From Pseudomonas mosselii (GTDB lineage Bacteria > Pseudomonadota > Gammaproteobacteria > Pseudomonadales > Pseudomonadaceae), in the NCBI RefSeq assembly GCF_019823065.1, contig NZ_CP081966.1:1016001-1080000 (forward strand): a stretch of 64,000 nt of DNA. The letters are read 5' to 3'. Below the pieces are notes generated by a model that worked only from the letters and a program-made list of their open reading frames with translations, was not told the origin of the DNA and did not search any database. This document shows positions 46,000 to 54,559 of this stretch, in pieces (within the stretch, counting starts at the first letter, position 1; every line of letters begins with the position of its first letter). Made by a program: the position numbers and the translations under genes.

Positions 46000-47159
46000 G
46001 GCTGGCTCCTGCGGTCGGCCATCTCCGCCGGGGCGGGGGCGTCGGGCGTGACCTCGACGGTGCTGCCGGGTTTGAGCCGCGACTGGCCGTCCAGCACCAG
46101 GCGGTCGCCGGCCTTGACCCCGGCGATGACGTTCAGCGTGCTGTCCTGGTATACCACCTTGACCGGCACGGCGCTGACCTTGTCGCCATCCAGGCGGTAG
46201 ACGAAGTGGCCGTCGAGGCTGCGTTGCACCACTGGCGGCGGCACCACCAGGGCGTCCTCGTCCACTGCCGTGCGCAGGCGCACGGTGACCAGCTGGCCGG
46301 GCCACAGGCGGCCATCCTGGTTGTCGAACTCGGCCTTGACCCGCACCGTGCCGGTGGTGGCCGAGACCTGGTTGTCGATCAGCATCAGGTGGCCCCTGGC
46401 GAGCAGGCTGCGTTCGCCGTCGGCGTCCATGTACGCCTCGACCTCAGCGGGCGTGGGCGATTTCAGCAAGCTCTGCAGGACGGGGAGCTGCTGCTGGGGC
46501 AGGGCGAACTCCACGGCGATCGGGTCGATCTGGGTGACGCTGAACAGGCTCTGGGTGTCGCTGGTGCGCACCAGGTTGCCGGGGTCGACGTTGCGGATGC
46601 CGACGCGGCCGGTGACCGGCGAGCGGATCTGCGTATAGCTGAGCTGTACCGCGGCATTGTCGATGGCCGCCTGGTTGCCCTTGAGGGTCGCCTGCAACTG
46701 GTTCACCAGGGCTTGCTGCTGATCGAGGGTCTGCTTCGACACGCCGTCGTCGGTGCTCAGCAGCTGGTAGCGCTTGAGGTTGACGTTGCCGACCTGCAAC
46801 TGCGCCTGGGTCTGGCCGAGCTGGGCGCGGGCCTGATCCAGGTTCGCGCGGATCGCCCGGTCGTCGAGGGTGGCCAGCAGGTCGCCCTGGCTGACCCATT
46901 GGCCTTCCTTGACCAACAACTGGGTCAGCACGCCCTCGACCTGGGGGCGGACCTCGACGCTGTGCAGCGACAGCACCGAGCCGATGGCGCTGAGGTAGCG
47001 CGGTACATCCTGCTGGGCCACCGCGACCACCCGCACCGGGACCGCGCTGGCGGCGCGGCTGGCTGGAGCTTGCTGGCGCAACTCCTGCCAGGTGCCGACG
47101 GCGGCCAGCAGGACGAGGGCCAGGCCAGTGATAACGAGGGAACGGGACGGACGTCGCAT
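45996..47159 (-). CDS. RND efflux periplasmic adaptor (MFP)
   Basis: This 387-residue membrane-fusion protein has an N-terminal anchor (about residues 8-26), a lipoyl half-motif in LLVKEGQWVSQGDLLATLDD, a long helical hairpin (about 105-170) and a beta-barrel part ending with VKAGDRLVLDGQSRLKPG. It links the RND pump to an outer-membrane channel. The ATG at 47159 is chosen with AAGG ten bases upstream; a TTG seven codons earlier lacks a good site. It overlaps the pump gene by four bases (ATGA) and is first in the minus-strand cluster. Confidence 0.92.
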   Translation of the reverse strand: MRRPSRSLVITGLALVLLAAVGTWQELRQQAPASRAASAVPVRVVAVAQQDVPRYLSAIGSVLSLHSVEVRPQVEGVLTQLLVKEGQWVSQGDLLATLDDRAIRANLDQARAQLGQTQAQLQVGNVNLKRYQLLSTDDGVSKQTLDQQQALVNQLQATLKGNQAAIDNAAVQLSYTQIRSPVTGRVGIRNVDPGNLVRTSDTQSLFSVTQIDPIAVEFALPQQQLPVLQSLLKSPTPAEVEAYMDADGERSLLARGHLMLIDNQVSATTGTVRVKAEFDNQDGRLWPGQLVTVRLRTAVDEDALVVPPPVVQRSLDGHFVYRLDGDKVSAVPVKVVYQDSTLNVIAGVKAGDRLVLDGQSRLKPGSTVEVTPDAPAPAEMADRRSQP

Positions 47160-47381
47160 CGGGGCGGGCACCTTGGCCAAGGGGCTGGGGAAAAGATTCG
47201 GCTATTGCAGGGTTATAGCGCGCCGAGCGGGTCGGCAGCGTGACGCCTGGCTGTCACGGCTGTCAGTTTCGGCGGGTTGATGGCCAAGTGCCAATACCCT
47301 GCCGTGGATCAATATTGCACCGACGTTTGCCCCTAAAGTCGTACGCCCTGCCGATTTCCCGTACAACAACGAGAGCCTCCG

Positions 47382-48965
47382 ATGAAGTGCAATGTGCCTG
47401 TTACCGGTCGCGAAGTGGATTACCCCGGCGACGCCAACATCCTGTCCACCACCGACCTGGACAGCCGCATTACCTATGCCAATGATGATTTCCTGCGGAT
47501 CAGTGGTTTCTCCCGCGAGGAACTGCTGGGCAACGCCCATCACATCGTCCGCCATCCCGACATGCCGCCCCAGGCGTTTGCCCAGATGTGGCAGGCGCTC
47601 AAGGCCGGGCGTTCGTGGATGGGGCTGGTGAAGAACCGCTGCAAGAACGGCGACCACTACTGGGTAAGCGCCTTCGTCTCGCCGATCAGCAGCGGCGGGC
47701 AGGCGCTGGAGTACCAGTCGGTGCGGACCAAGCCTGGGGCCGAGCAGGTCGCGGCGGCCGAGCGCTGCTATGCGCGCCTGCGCGAAGGCCGACGTGGCTG
47801 GCGTGAGCGCTTGCCGGTACTGGGATTGGGCTCACGTTTGTCGCTGGCGGTCGGTGCCGTGCTGGCGCTGGTAGTGGGTGCCGGGCAGTGGTGGCTGGGG
47901 GCGCCGTTGCTGGAATCGCTGGTGGAAGTGGCAGCGGCGGCAGGTTTGAGCAGCCTGGCGATTCTGGTGCTGTTGCGCCCTTACGAGCGGTTGCGCCAGC
48001 AGGCCCAGGCGATCGCCGACAACCCGTTGAGCCAGCAGTTGTATACCGGCCGGCGTGACGGCCTGGGGCAGATCGAGTTCGCCATGCGCATGCTCAAGGC
48101 GCAGCTGGGGGCGGTGGTCGGGCGCATCGGCGATACCTCGTCGCGCCTGGCCGGGCACTCCGGCTCGCTGGTCGAGGCCCTGCACAGCAGTCATGCCAAC
48201 AGCCTGGAGCAGCAGAGCGAAGCCGACCAGGTGGCGACAGCGATCCACCAGATGAGCGCCAGCGTCGCGCAGGTGGCCAGCAGCGCGCAGATGGCGGCGA
48301 TGGCCGCCGACCAGGCCGAGGGTGAGACCCAGTCCGGCCATCACCTGGTCGACCGCAACCGCTGCGCGATCCAGGACCTGGCCGGCTCTCTGGTCGAGGC
48401 CAGCGAAGTGATCCACCAACTGGAGAATCACAGCAGCGAGATCTCCGGGGTGCTCGACGTGATCCGTGGCATCGCCGAGCAGACCAACCTGCTGGCGCTG
48501 AACGCCGCCATCGAGGCGGCGCGTGCCGGTGACCAGGGGCGTGGCTTCGCGGTGGTCGCCGACGAGGTGCGCGGCCTGGCCCAGCGCACCGCGCAGTCGA
48601 CCCACGATATCCAGCGCATGATCGCCGCCCTGCAGGAGGGTGCCCGCGCGGCGGTGCAGGTGATGCAGCAGAGCAGCGCCCATGCCGGGCACAGCGTCGA
48701 GCAGGCGCAACTGGCCAGCGACGCGCTGGACAGCATCAGCGTGCGGGTCAACCAGATCAACGAGATGAGCCTGCAGATCGCCGCAGCGGTGGAGCAGCAG
48801 AGCCAGGTCAGCGAGAACATCAACCGCAACATCACCAGCATCCGCCAGGCCAGCGAGGCGACGGTCAGCGTCGGGCAGCGCAGCCACAGCAGTGCCAGTG
48901 ACGTGGCGGAGCTGGCCAAGGACCTGCGGCGGCTGGCGGATGAGTTCTGGCGGCGGTGTCAGTGA
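47382..48965 (+). CDS. aer: Aerotaxis receptor Aer
   Basis: This 527-residue receptor has an N-terminal PAS domain (about 15-115) with the Aer signature [13 protein letters not shown] and [11 protein letters not shown], which in Aer binds FAD and reads cellular redox. A short membrane hairpin (about 152-200) anchors it, followed by HAMP-like text and an MCP signalling domain, with the tip [22 protein letters not shown] near residues 365-386, printed in part. It directs movement toward favourable oxygen or energy levels. The gene is monocistronic, divergent from the efflux operon across 222 bases, and followed by a REP pair. Confidence 0.91.
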   Translation: MKCNVPVTGREVDYPGDANILSTTDLDSRITYANDDFLRISGFSREELLGNAHHIVRHPDMPPQAFAQMWQALKAGRSWMGLVKNRCKNGDHYWVSAFVSPISSGGQALEYQSVRTKPGAEQVAAAERCYARLREGRRGWRERLPVLGLGSRLSLAVGAVLALVVGAGQWWLGAPLLESLVEVAAAAGLSSLAILVLLRPYERLRQQAQAIADNPLSQQLYTGRRDGLGQIEFAMRMLKAQLGAVVGRIGDTSSRLAGHSGSLVEALHSSHANSLEQQSEADQVATAIHQMSASVAQVASSAQMAAMAADQAEGETQSGHHLVDRNRCAIQDLAGSLVEASEVIHQLENHSSEISGVLDVIRGIAEQTNLLALNAAIEAARAGDQGRGFAVVADEVRGLAQRTAQSTHDIQRMIAALQEGARAAVQVMQQSSAHAGHSVEQAQLASDALDSISVRVNQINEMSLQIAAAVEQQSQVSENINRNITSIRQASEATVSVGQRSHSSASDVAELAKDLRRLADEFWRRCQ

Positions 48966-48987
48966 TTGAGTTGTCAGTGCCGGCCCT

Positions 48988-49074
48988 ATCGCGGGGCAAG
49001 CCCGCTCCCACAATAGTGGCCTCGAAGCGTGGAGTGTCGAGGGCTAGGGCGTGGGAGCGGGCTTGCCCCGCGAT
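48988..49074. repeat. REP pair
   Basis: Two perfect 24-base arms (48988-49011 and 49051-49074) of the common core flank a 39-base loop in the spacer between convergent aer and the YkgJ-type gene. Confidence 0.92.
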
Positions 49075-49083
49075 TGGATCTAT

Positions 49084-49818
49084 CTAGAAACCGATGAACG
49101 CATAGTAGACCGGCGCTTCGCCCGTCACCTGCAGGCGATGACCCTGTAATTCGGCCGCAAGCGCCTCGTCCTGCACATGCACCACCCATGGCCCATCGAC
49201 CGCCTGTGGCGGCTGCTCCAGCACTGCCGCGAACGCCGTCATGTCCGGCAACCACGCGGTAAACCCGTTGCCCTTAAGCGCGCTGGTGGTCATCCCCAGC
49301 GTCTGGCAGATCGCCACCTTGGCGGCGATATCGTCGCGGTCCGCCTGACGCGAAGCCTCGATCAAGGCGCGCAGTGTCTCATCCACCGGCAGGCTGCCAT
49401 GAATCAGCTCAGGCCCTTGTTTCCAAGCTTCGGGCGGGCAGTCCTTGTTTTCCGGCCGCAGCGGCAGGTGCGGGTTGATTTCCGCCGGGTAGATGCGACA
49501 GACCAGCGGCCGGCTTTCATAGATGCCGCACAAGTCGTTGTCGTCGAGGTTGCGACAACGCCCCGGGTTGAACGCGGCGAAGGTGACCGACACCTGCAGT
49601 TGCCCGGCGCCACAGGGCACCGGGAATGAACGGCGCAGCACATGCTCGCGCTGGTCCACCGGCATGCCCGGGCCATCGGCGAGGAACCCTTCGATCAGCA
49701 CCACCACCTGGCCGCCGGAGGCCGCCCACGAGTGGGCCTCGGCAAGTGTCAGCGGCACATGATGGCCCGTGCAGCATTTGCCGCAGCCGGTGCAGGCGAA
49801 GCGAATGCTGTCGCTCAT
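49084..49818 (-). CDS. YkgJ-type cysteine-cluster protein (UPF0153)
   Basis: This 244-residue cytoplasmic protein begins with a cysteine cluster CTGCGKCC (Cys9, 12, 15, 16) and has further cysteines in NPGRCR, DLCGIYESRPLVCRIYP and KDCPPEAW, together able to hold a zinc or Fe-S centre. The family is described as putative zinc- or iron-chelating; function is unknown. The start at 49818 is preferred because it opens with MSDSIRFACTGCG. Its start overlaps the stop of the small secreted protein gene by four bases (ATGA), so both are translated from one transcript. Confidence 0.83.
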   Translation of the reverse strand: MSDSIRFACTGCGKCCTGHHVPLTLAEAHSWAASGGQVVVLIEGFLADGPGMPVDQREHVLRRSFPVPCGAGQLQVSVTFAAFNPGRCRNLDDNDLCGIYESRPLVCRIYPAEINPHLPLRPENKDCPPEAWKQGPELIHGSLPVDETLRALIEASRQADRDDIAAKVAICQTLGMTTSALKGNGFTAWLPDMTAFAAVLEQPPQAVDGPWVVHVQDEALAAELQGHRLQVTGEAPVYYAFIGF

Positions 49819-50126
49819 CGCTTGCCGGCGTCCCATTCGCTGGTGAAGGCTTGCTGGCGTTGGCGGTCATACAGGCACAACTCGGTACCGGTGCGGTTCT
49901 GCATGTGCTTCTGCGGGTAGGTGCCCTCGATCAACAGCGCGCTGTAACCGACCCGGTCGTCGAACTCGGTGGGCTTGCCCAGGGCGTGGGCATCCTTGAA
50001 CTGGCTGGCGGCCAGGCAGGCCTTGAGCATGTGCTTGCGCTGGTCGGTCCAGGCCTGGTTGCTCGAGGCGTGGGCTACGCCGCTGGCAAGGGCGCAGAGA
50101 ATGAGGAACGAACTGAGGTATTTCAT
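49815..50126 (-). CDS. Small secreted protein coupled to the YkgJ-type gene
   Basis: This 103-residue protein has a signal peptide (about residues 1-20, MKYLSSFLILCALASGVAHA cut before SSNQ) and two cysteines in the mature part (KACLAA and ELCLYD), possibly disulfide-bonded in the periplasm. I do not recognise a family. The stop overlaps the start of the YkgJ-type gene. The pairing of a periplasmic Cys protein with a cytoplasmic Cys-cluster protein is intriguing, but no metal motif is clear in this one. Confidence 0.7.
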   Translation of the reverse strand: MKYLSSFLILCALASGVAHASSNQAWTDQRKHMLKACLAASQFKDAHALGKPTEFDDRVGYSALLIEGTYPQKHMQNRTGTELCLYDRQRQQAFTSEWDAGKR

Positions 50127-50214
50127 ACGCGACACCGCCAATGAATCTGCGAAGGGCGCGAATTATGCCCGAACGTTTTCCTTCATCAAGTCAGGAAAAT
50201 CCTGACTTGATGTG

Positions 50215-51114
50215 TCAGCGCTCCTCGAACACCACCGTCCGCGCCGCCGTCACCAGGCAGTTGGTCAGCTCCGGCGAGGAGAACTTGGTCAGGATCGCAT
50301 TGGCCCCCGCCAGCTTGGCCTTGTCGCCGCTCATCGCGCTGTCCAGCGAGGTGTGCAGCAGGATGTACAGGTGCTGGAAGTCCGGCGTTTCACGCAGGGT
50401 GCGGGTGAAGGCGAAGCCATCCATCTCGGACATCTCGATGTCGGAGACGATGATGTTGATTTCCCGCTCGGTGCCTTGCAGCTCCAGCAGCACGTTGATC
50501 GCATCCTTGGCGCTGCGCGCGGTATGGCACTCGATGCCGAGGTTGCGCAGGGTGTGCACCGATTGCTGCAGCGCGACCTGGCTGTCGTCCACCACCAGGA
50601 TGTTGGCGGCGGCCAGCAGGCTGGCGTCTTCCTCGCTGACTTCGCCCGGGTGCGGCTCGTGGGCCGGCGGGGCGATGCCGTGGATGACTTTCTCGATGTC
50701 CAGCACCTGCACCAGGGTGTTGTCGACCCGGGTCACGCCGGTGATGAACGAGCGGTTGCCCGATCCGTAGGGCGGCGGCTTGATGTCGGTGCTCAGGCAA
50801 TGGACGATGCGGCTTACCGCCTGCACGTGCAGGCCCTGGCGCGAGCGGCTGATCTCGGTGACGATCAGGCAGCCGCCGTCGGGGTCGGCCAGGGGCATTT
50901 CGCCGATGGCGCGGGACAGGTCGATCACCGACAGCGAGTTGCCGCGCAGGGTGGCGACGCCTTTGACATGCGGGTGGGACTCCGGCAGCTTGGTCAGCGG
51001 CGGGCAGGGGATGATCTCGCTGACCTTGAGCAGGTTGATAGCCATCAGCTTGCCGCTGCGCAGGGTGAACAGCAGCAGGGACAGCGAGTCCGCGCGGGCT
51101 TTTTGCGTGGCCAT
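50215..51114 (-). CDS. cheV: Chemotaxis coupling protein CheV
   Basis: This 299-residue protein joins an N-terminal CheW domain (about residues 10-155, FTLRSGKLMAINLLKVSEII and GVATLRGNSLSVIDL) to a C-terminal receiver domain (about 172-295) with the acidic pocket VVDDS and phospho-Asp in IIVSDIEMSEMDG. CheV links receptors to CheA and adapts through phosphorylation. The start at 51114 (MATQ) follows a plausible site. A near-perfect FliA promoter lies 38 bases upstream, tying it to the motility regulon. It is monocistronic. Confidence 0.94.
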   Translation of the reverse strand: MATQKARADSLSLLLFTLRSGKLMAINLLKVSEIIPCPPLTKLPESHPHVKGVATLRGNSLSVIDLSRAIGEMPLADPDGGCLIVTEISRSRQGLHVQAVSRIVHCLSTDIKPPPYGSGNRSFITGVTRVDNTLVQVLDIEKVIHGIAPPAHEPHPGEVSEEDASLLAAANILVVDDSQVALQQSVHTLRNLGIECHTARSAKDAINVLLELQGTEREINIIVSDIEMSEMDGFAFTRTLRETPDFQHLYILLHTSLDSAMSGDKAKLAGANAILTKFSSPELTNCLVTAARTVVFEER

Positions 51115-51151
51115 GGGCAACCTTCGGTTCGAAATGGGGGAGGATGCCGGG

Positions 51152-51178
51152 TTATCGGCTTTTTGGCGTCAGGCTTTA
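51152..51178 (-). promoter_or_regulatory. Sigma-28 (FliA) promoter of cheV
   Basis: On the minus strand TAAAGCCT, an 11-base spacer and GCCGATAA match the FliA consensus almost perfectly, including the exact spacing. The promoter fires leftward into cheV. Confidence 0.85.
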
Positions 51179-51206
51179 GCGTAGTTTGCTATTTGCGATG
51201 GTGTAT

Positions 51207-52757
51207 TCAGCGCAAGCCCAGTCGCTTGGCCAGCCGGCTCAGGTTGGCCCGGTCCAGCCCCAGCTCTCGCGCCGCGGCGGCCCAGTTGTCATGGTGGCGA
51301 TTCAGGCAGGCTTCGACGATCTGCCGCTGATAATCATCCACCGCTTCACGCAGCCCGCCCTCGGGCAACGGCACATCGGCCGACGGCGCTTCGGCTACTA
51401 CCGGCATGGCCGGCGCCAGGTTGCGTAGGTCGAGGTCGGCCGCTTCCAGGGTGAGGATCTTCGGCCGCTGCCCGTGTTGCCCCAGCGCCTTGAGCGCCGA
51501 ACGGCCGATCAAGTGCTCCAGCTCGCGCACATTGCCCGGCCAGCCGTAGGCCAGCAGCGCGGCCTGGGCGTCCGCGGACAGCCGCAGGCTGCCCAGCCCC
51601 AGGCGCGAGCGGTTCTGTTCGAGGAAATAGCCCGCCAGCAACAGCACGTCGCGACCCCGTTCGCGTAGCGGTGGCACGTGCAACGGATAGACGCTCAGGC
51701 GGTGATAGAAGTCGGCGCGGAAGTGGCCGCTGCGCACCTCCTCGGCCAGATCGCGGTTGGTCGCGGCGATCAGACGTACATCCACGCGGTGTTCGCGATC
51801 CGAGCCCAGCCGCTGCAGTTGCCCGCTTTGCAGTACCCGCAGCAGCTTGGCCTGTACCGCCAGGGGCAGTTCGCCAACCTCGTCGAGGAACAGCGTGCCG
51901 CCGTTGGCCAGCTCGAACTTGCCTCGGCGTTCGCCGTGGGCGCCGGTGAAGGCGCCGCGCACGTGGCCGAACAGTTCGCTCTCCACCAGGGTGTCGGGCA
52001 GCGCGGCGCAGTTGAGGCTGACCATCGGTTTGTCGGCGCGCTGGCTGGCGCGGTGCAGGGCCTGGGCCACCAGTTCCTTGCCGACGCCGGTCTCGCCGGT
52101 GATCAGCACGGTCAGGTCGCTGCCGCCGACCAGGCGGATCTCCTCGACCAGGCGCTTGTGCGCCTTGCTCTGGCCAATCAGTTCCCGGTCCTGGCCGCTG
52201 GCCTGGCGGTACACCTCGGCGCGCTGGTGTTCGTCCTCGGCGCGCGAGGCCAGGTGTTCGATGCGCTCGGCCACGGTCACCGTGGCGGCGGCCAGGCTGG
52301 CGAAGGCCTGCAAGGCGTCGAGCTCCAGGCTCTGGAACTGGCCGGGGGTGAGGGCGTCGAGGGTCAGCAGGCCCCAGGGGCGCTCGTCGACCATCAACGG
52401 GCAGCCCATGCAGTCGTGGACTTCGAGGTCGACATGCTCGGCATTGACCAGGCCGTCATAAGGGTCGGGCAACTGGCTGTCACTGGCGAAGCGGGTCGGC
52501 TCCGGGCGACTCAGGAGCACCTGGAAGCGCGGATGCTCGCTGACCTTGAAGCGCCGGCCCAAGGTGTCTGGCGACAGCCCGTCCACCGCCAGCGGCACCA
52601 GCCACTCACCGTCCAGGCGCAGCAGTGCCGCGGCATCGCAAGGCAGCAGGCCGCGCATGGCACCGAGCAGGCGGCGGTAGCGCTCCTGGTCGGGCAGGTC
52701 GCAGGAGAGGTCGCTGACCAGAGGGAGGAGGGCGGTGAGCAGGGGCTTTGCAGTCAT
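51207..52757 (-). CDS. norR: NO-responsive sigma-54 activator (NorR/FhpR)
   Basis: This 516-residue regulator has a GAF domain (about 20-170) that in NorR binds nitric oxide at non-haem iron; the conserved Cys is at 116 (VHDCMGC). An AAA+ domain (about 190-425) follows with the Walker text GETGVGKE and the sigma-54 contact GAFTGA, and a Fis-type HTH ends the protein (AAARELGLDRANLSRLAKRLG). It is divergent from the flavohaemoglobin gene, as FhpR is in P. aeruginosa, where it activates fhp when NO is present. GT-N7-AC sites lie between the genes. Confidence 0.93.
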   Translation of the reverse strand: MTAKPLLTALLPLVSDLSCDLPDQERYRRLLGAMRGLLPCDAAALLRLDGEWLVPLAVDGLSPDTLGRRFKVSEHPRFQVLLSRPEPTRFASDSQLPDPYDGLVNAEHVDLEVHDCMGCPLMVDERPWGLLTLDALTPGQFQSLELDALQAFASLAAATVTVAERIEHLASRAEDEHQRAEVYRQASGQDRELIGQSKAHKRLVEEIRLVGGSDLTVLITGETGVGKELVAQALHRASQRADKPMVSLNCAALPDTLVESELFGHVRGAFTGAHGERRGKFELANGGTLFLDEVGELPLAVQAKLLRVLQSGQLQRLGSDREHRVDVRLIAATNRDLAEEVRSGHFRADFYHRLSVYPLHVPPLRERGRDVLLLAGYFLEQNRSRLGLGSLRLSADAQAALLAYGWPGNVRELEHLIGRSALKALGQHGQRPKILTLEAADLDLRNLAPAMPVVAEAPSADVPLPEGGLREAVDDYQRQIVEACLNRHHDNWAAAARELGLDRANLSRLAKRLGLR

Positions 52758-52771
52758 ATGGACTCCTGTTG

Positions 52772-52808
52772 GTCGTAATGACTATACGCCTGAGTGTGTC
52801 CTTATGAC
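52772..52808. promoter_or_regulatory. NorR/FhpR-type activator sites
   Basis: Two copies of GT-N7-AC occur, GTCGTAATGAC (52772-52782) and GTCCTTATGAC (52798-52808), 26 bases apart and identical at eight of eleven positions. They suit NorR binding upstream of fhp. Confidence 0.65.
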
Positions 52809-52849
52809 ACTGATGTGCTCAAGAGCCTGATTTTATTGGTGTTTAAAGT

Positions 52850-52864
52850 TGGCACGATTGCTGA
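52850..52864 (+). promoter_or_regulatory. Sigma-54 promoter candidate of fhp
   Basis: TGGCACG-N4-CTGA has a perfect -24 element; the -12 has G but A instead of C in the GC pair. The expected start is near 52876, 36 bases before the fhp ATG. Context with NorR supports it. Confidence 0.55.
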
Positions 52865-52911
52865 AATACCCCAGGCAACCATTCGAAGCCAAAGGCTCAG
52901 GAGTTGTCGCA

Positions 52912-54090
52912 ATGCTCAATGCCGAACAACGTGCAATCATCAAGGCCACTGTCCCCCTGCTGGAAAGCGGTGGCGAGGCCCTGACCACCCACTTCTACAA
53001 ACTGATGCTCAGCGAGTACCCCGAGGTGCGTCCGCTGTTCAACCAGGCCCACCAGGCCAGCGGCGACCAGCCGCGTGCCCTGGCCAACGGCGTGCTGATG
53101 TACGCCCGTCACATCGACCGGCTCGAGCAACTGGGCGGCCTGGTCGGGCAGATCATCAACAAGCATGTGGCCCTGCAGATTCTCCCCGAACATTATCCGA
53201 TCGTTGGCAGCTGCCTGCTGCGCGCCATCGAGCAAGTGCTGGGCAAGGACATCGCCACCCCGGAAGTGATCGCCGCCTGGGCCGCCGCCTATGGCCAGCT
53301 GGCCGATATCCTCATCGGTGCGGAAGAGCACCTCTATAAGGAGAAGGAGCAGGCCGCTGGCGGCTGGCGCGGTACCCGTGAATTCCGCCTGGTGCGCCGC
53401 GAGCAGGAAAGCCGCGAGATCGTCTCGTTCTACTTCGCACCGCTCGATGGCAAGCCGGTGCTCAAGGCCGAGCCGGGCCAGTACATCGGCTTGCAGGTGT
53501 TCATCGATGGCCAGGAGCAGCGCCGCAACTACTCGCTATCGGCTCTGTGCGACGGCGAGCAGTACCGCATCAGCGTCAAGCGCGAAGCGGGTGGCAAGGT
53601 CTCCAACTACTTGCATGACGGCTTGATGGTCGGTGATACCCTGCAACTGTTCCCGCCATCCGGTGACTTCACCCTCGCCGCCAGCGACAAGCCGCTGGTG
53701 CTGATCAGTGGCGGGGTTGGCATCACCCCGACCCTGGCGATGCTCGAGGCGGCGCTCAAGACCGAGCGACCGGTGCACTTCATCCACTGCGCGCGAAATG
53801 GCGCGGTGCACGCCTTCCGCGACTGGATCGACGGGCTGGCGGCGCGCCACCCGCAGCTCAAGCGCTTCTATTGCTACGCCGAGGAAGATGGCAGCCAGGC
53901 CGCCGACGCCGTGGGCCTGCTGGACCAGGCGCTGCTGGGCGAGTGGCTGCCGCGTGAGCGTGACATCGACGCCTACTTCCTCGGGCCAAAGGGCTTCATG
54001 GCCGCGATCAAGCGCCAGCTCAAGGGCCTGGGCGTGCCGGAAGGGCAAGCGCGCTACGAGTTCTTCGGACCGGCGGCGGCGTTGGAGTGA
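52912..54090 (+). CDS. hmp: Flavohaemoglobin / nitric oxide dioxygenase
   Basis: This 392-residue enzyme converts NO to nitrate with O2 and NADH. The globin domain (about 1-140) has the haem ligand His85 (NKHVALQI) and Tyr29; the FAD domain (about 150-255) has RNYSLSA; the NAD domain (about 260-392) has GGVGITP. The start at 52912 follows AGGAG. It is divergent from norR and behind a sigma-54-type promoter with NorR sites. It is called fhp in P. aeruginosa. REP and an inverted-repeat element follow it. Confidence 0.96.
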   Translation: MLNAEQRAIIKATVPLLESGGEALTTHFYKLMLSEYPEVRPLFNQAHQASGDQPRALANGVLMYARHIDRLEQLGGLVGQIINKHVALQILPEHYPIVGSCLLRAIEQVLGKDIATPEVIAAWAAAYGQLADILIGAEEHLYKEKEQAAGGWRGTREFRLVRREQESREIVSFYFAPLDGKPVLKAEPGQYIGLQVFIDGQEQRRNYSLSALCDGEQYRISVKREAGGKVSNYLHDGLMVGDTLQLFPPSGDFTLAASDKPLVLISGGVGITPTLAMLEAALKTERPVHFIHCARNGAVHAFRDWIDGLAARHPQLKRFYCYAEEDGSQAADAVGLLDQALLGEWLPRERDIDAYFLGPKGFMAAIKRQLKGLGVPEGQARYEFFGPAAALE

Positions 54091-54105
54091 AACGCTGAGC
54101 CCATC

Positions 54106-54121
54106 GCGGGGCTTGCCCCGC
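54106..54121. repeat. Half REP palindrome
   Basis: GCGGGGC-tt-GCCCCGC is a solitary, truncated REP palindrome 15 bases past the fhp stop. Confidence 0.6.
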
Positions 54122-54128
54122 TATTCAT

Positions 54129-54262
54129 CCCAATCGCTGCGGTTCGGCGTTCTGTCGGGCCGACAGCACCCGGATGCTCCCGGCCGTGGGTAATCGAGAA
54201 CGAAACGGACGATGACATTCGGCGCTATCGATGTGGCCGAGCGCCGAACCGCAGCGATTGGG
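54129..54262. repeat. 134-bp element with 21-bp perfect inverted arms
   Basis: The 21-base arms (54129-54149 and 54242-54262, beginning CCCAATCGCTGCGGTTCGG) are perfect inverted copies around a 92-base centre that contains a second near-perfect hairpin CTGTCGG-g-CCGACAG. It differs from the REP families. It might be a structured RNA, a small mobile element remnant (no target duplication seen) or a protein-binding site. Confidence 0.6.
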
Positions 54263-54286
54263 CCTGTCCCTTCTCTATATAGAAAG

Positions 54287-54318
54287 AGATGAACGCCTCC
54301 ACACCGGCGTTCATCTTT
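54287..54318. terminator. Terminator-like hairpin before dsbB
   Basis: An 11-bp stem (AGATGAACGCC / GGCGTTCATCT) followed by TT lies about 200 bases after fhp and would end the fhp transcript or an RNA covering the inverted-repeat element. The remaining spacer to dsbB (54319-54559) shows no gene. Confidence 0.7.
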
Positions 54319-54559
54319 AATCCTCCTTTAATCACGGTATCCTTCACTCCCGGGTGTCGAGGGGCCTGCCCCTGTCCGGTGCTCAAGCTGGCACATTTTT
54401 CATGTTGGCCAGTGAACCGAAACCGACCCGCTCGGTCCTAGGTCATCAGTGGATAGCCACGCACGCCCCTGCTCGATGCATTCAAAGGTCATCTCCAGCG
54501 TGTAGACTGGGCGCCCCTCGGGCAGCCCACGCTGCCACTCTCCATCGAAGGAATCGGCA

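Noticed and set aside
40714..46200. A very long open frame on the plus strand opposite the RND efflux genes
   Set aside because: It is the mirror of high-GC codon usage on the minus strand; it lacks a ribosome site, domains or hydrophobic pattern, while the minus strand encodes clear RND, regulator and kinase proteins.
47328..47360. A FliA promoter before aer (TAAAG then GCCGAT)
   Set aside because: The distance between the two elements is three bases too short for sigma-28.
54129..54262. An integron attC site
   Set aside because: The arms are perfect and lack the GTTRRRY/RYYYAAC core sequences and the usual unpaired bases of attC sites.
54386..54402. A sigma-54 promoter before dsbB beginning TGGCAC
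   Set aside because: The -12 element is missing at the right distance (TTCATG follows).
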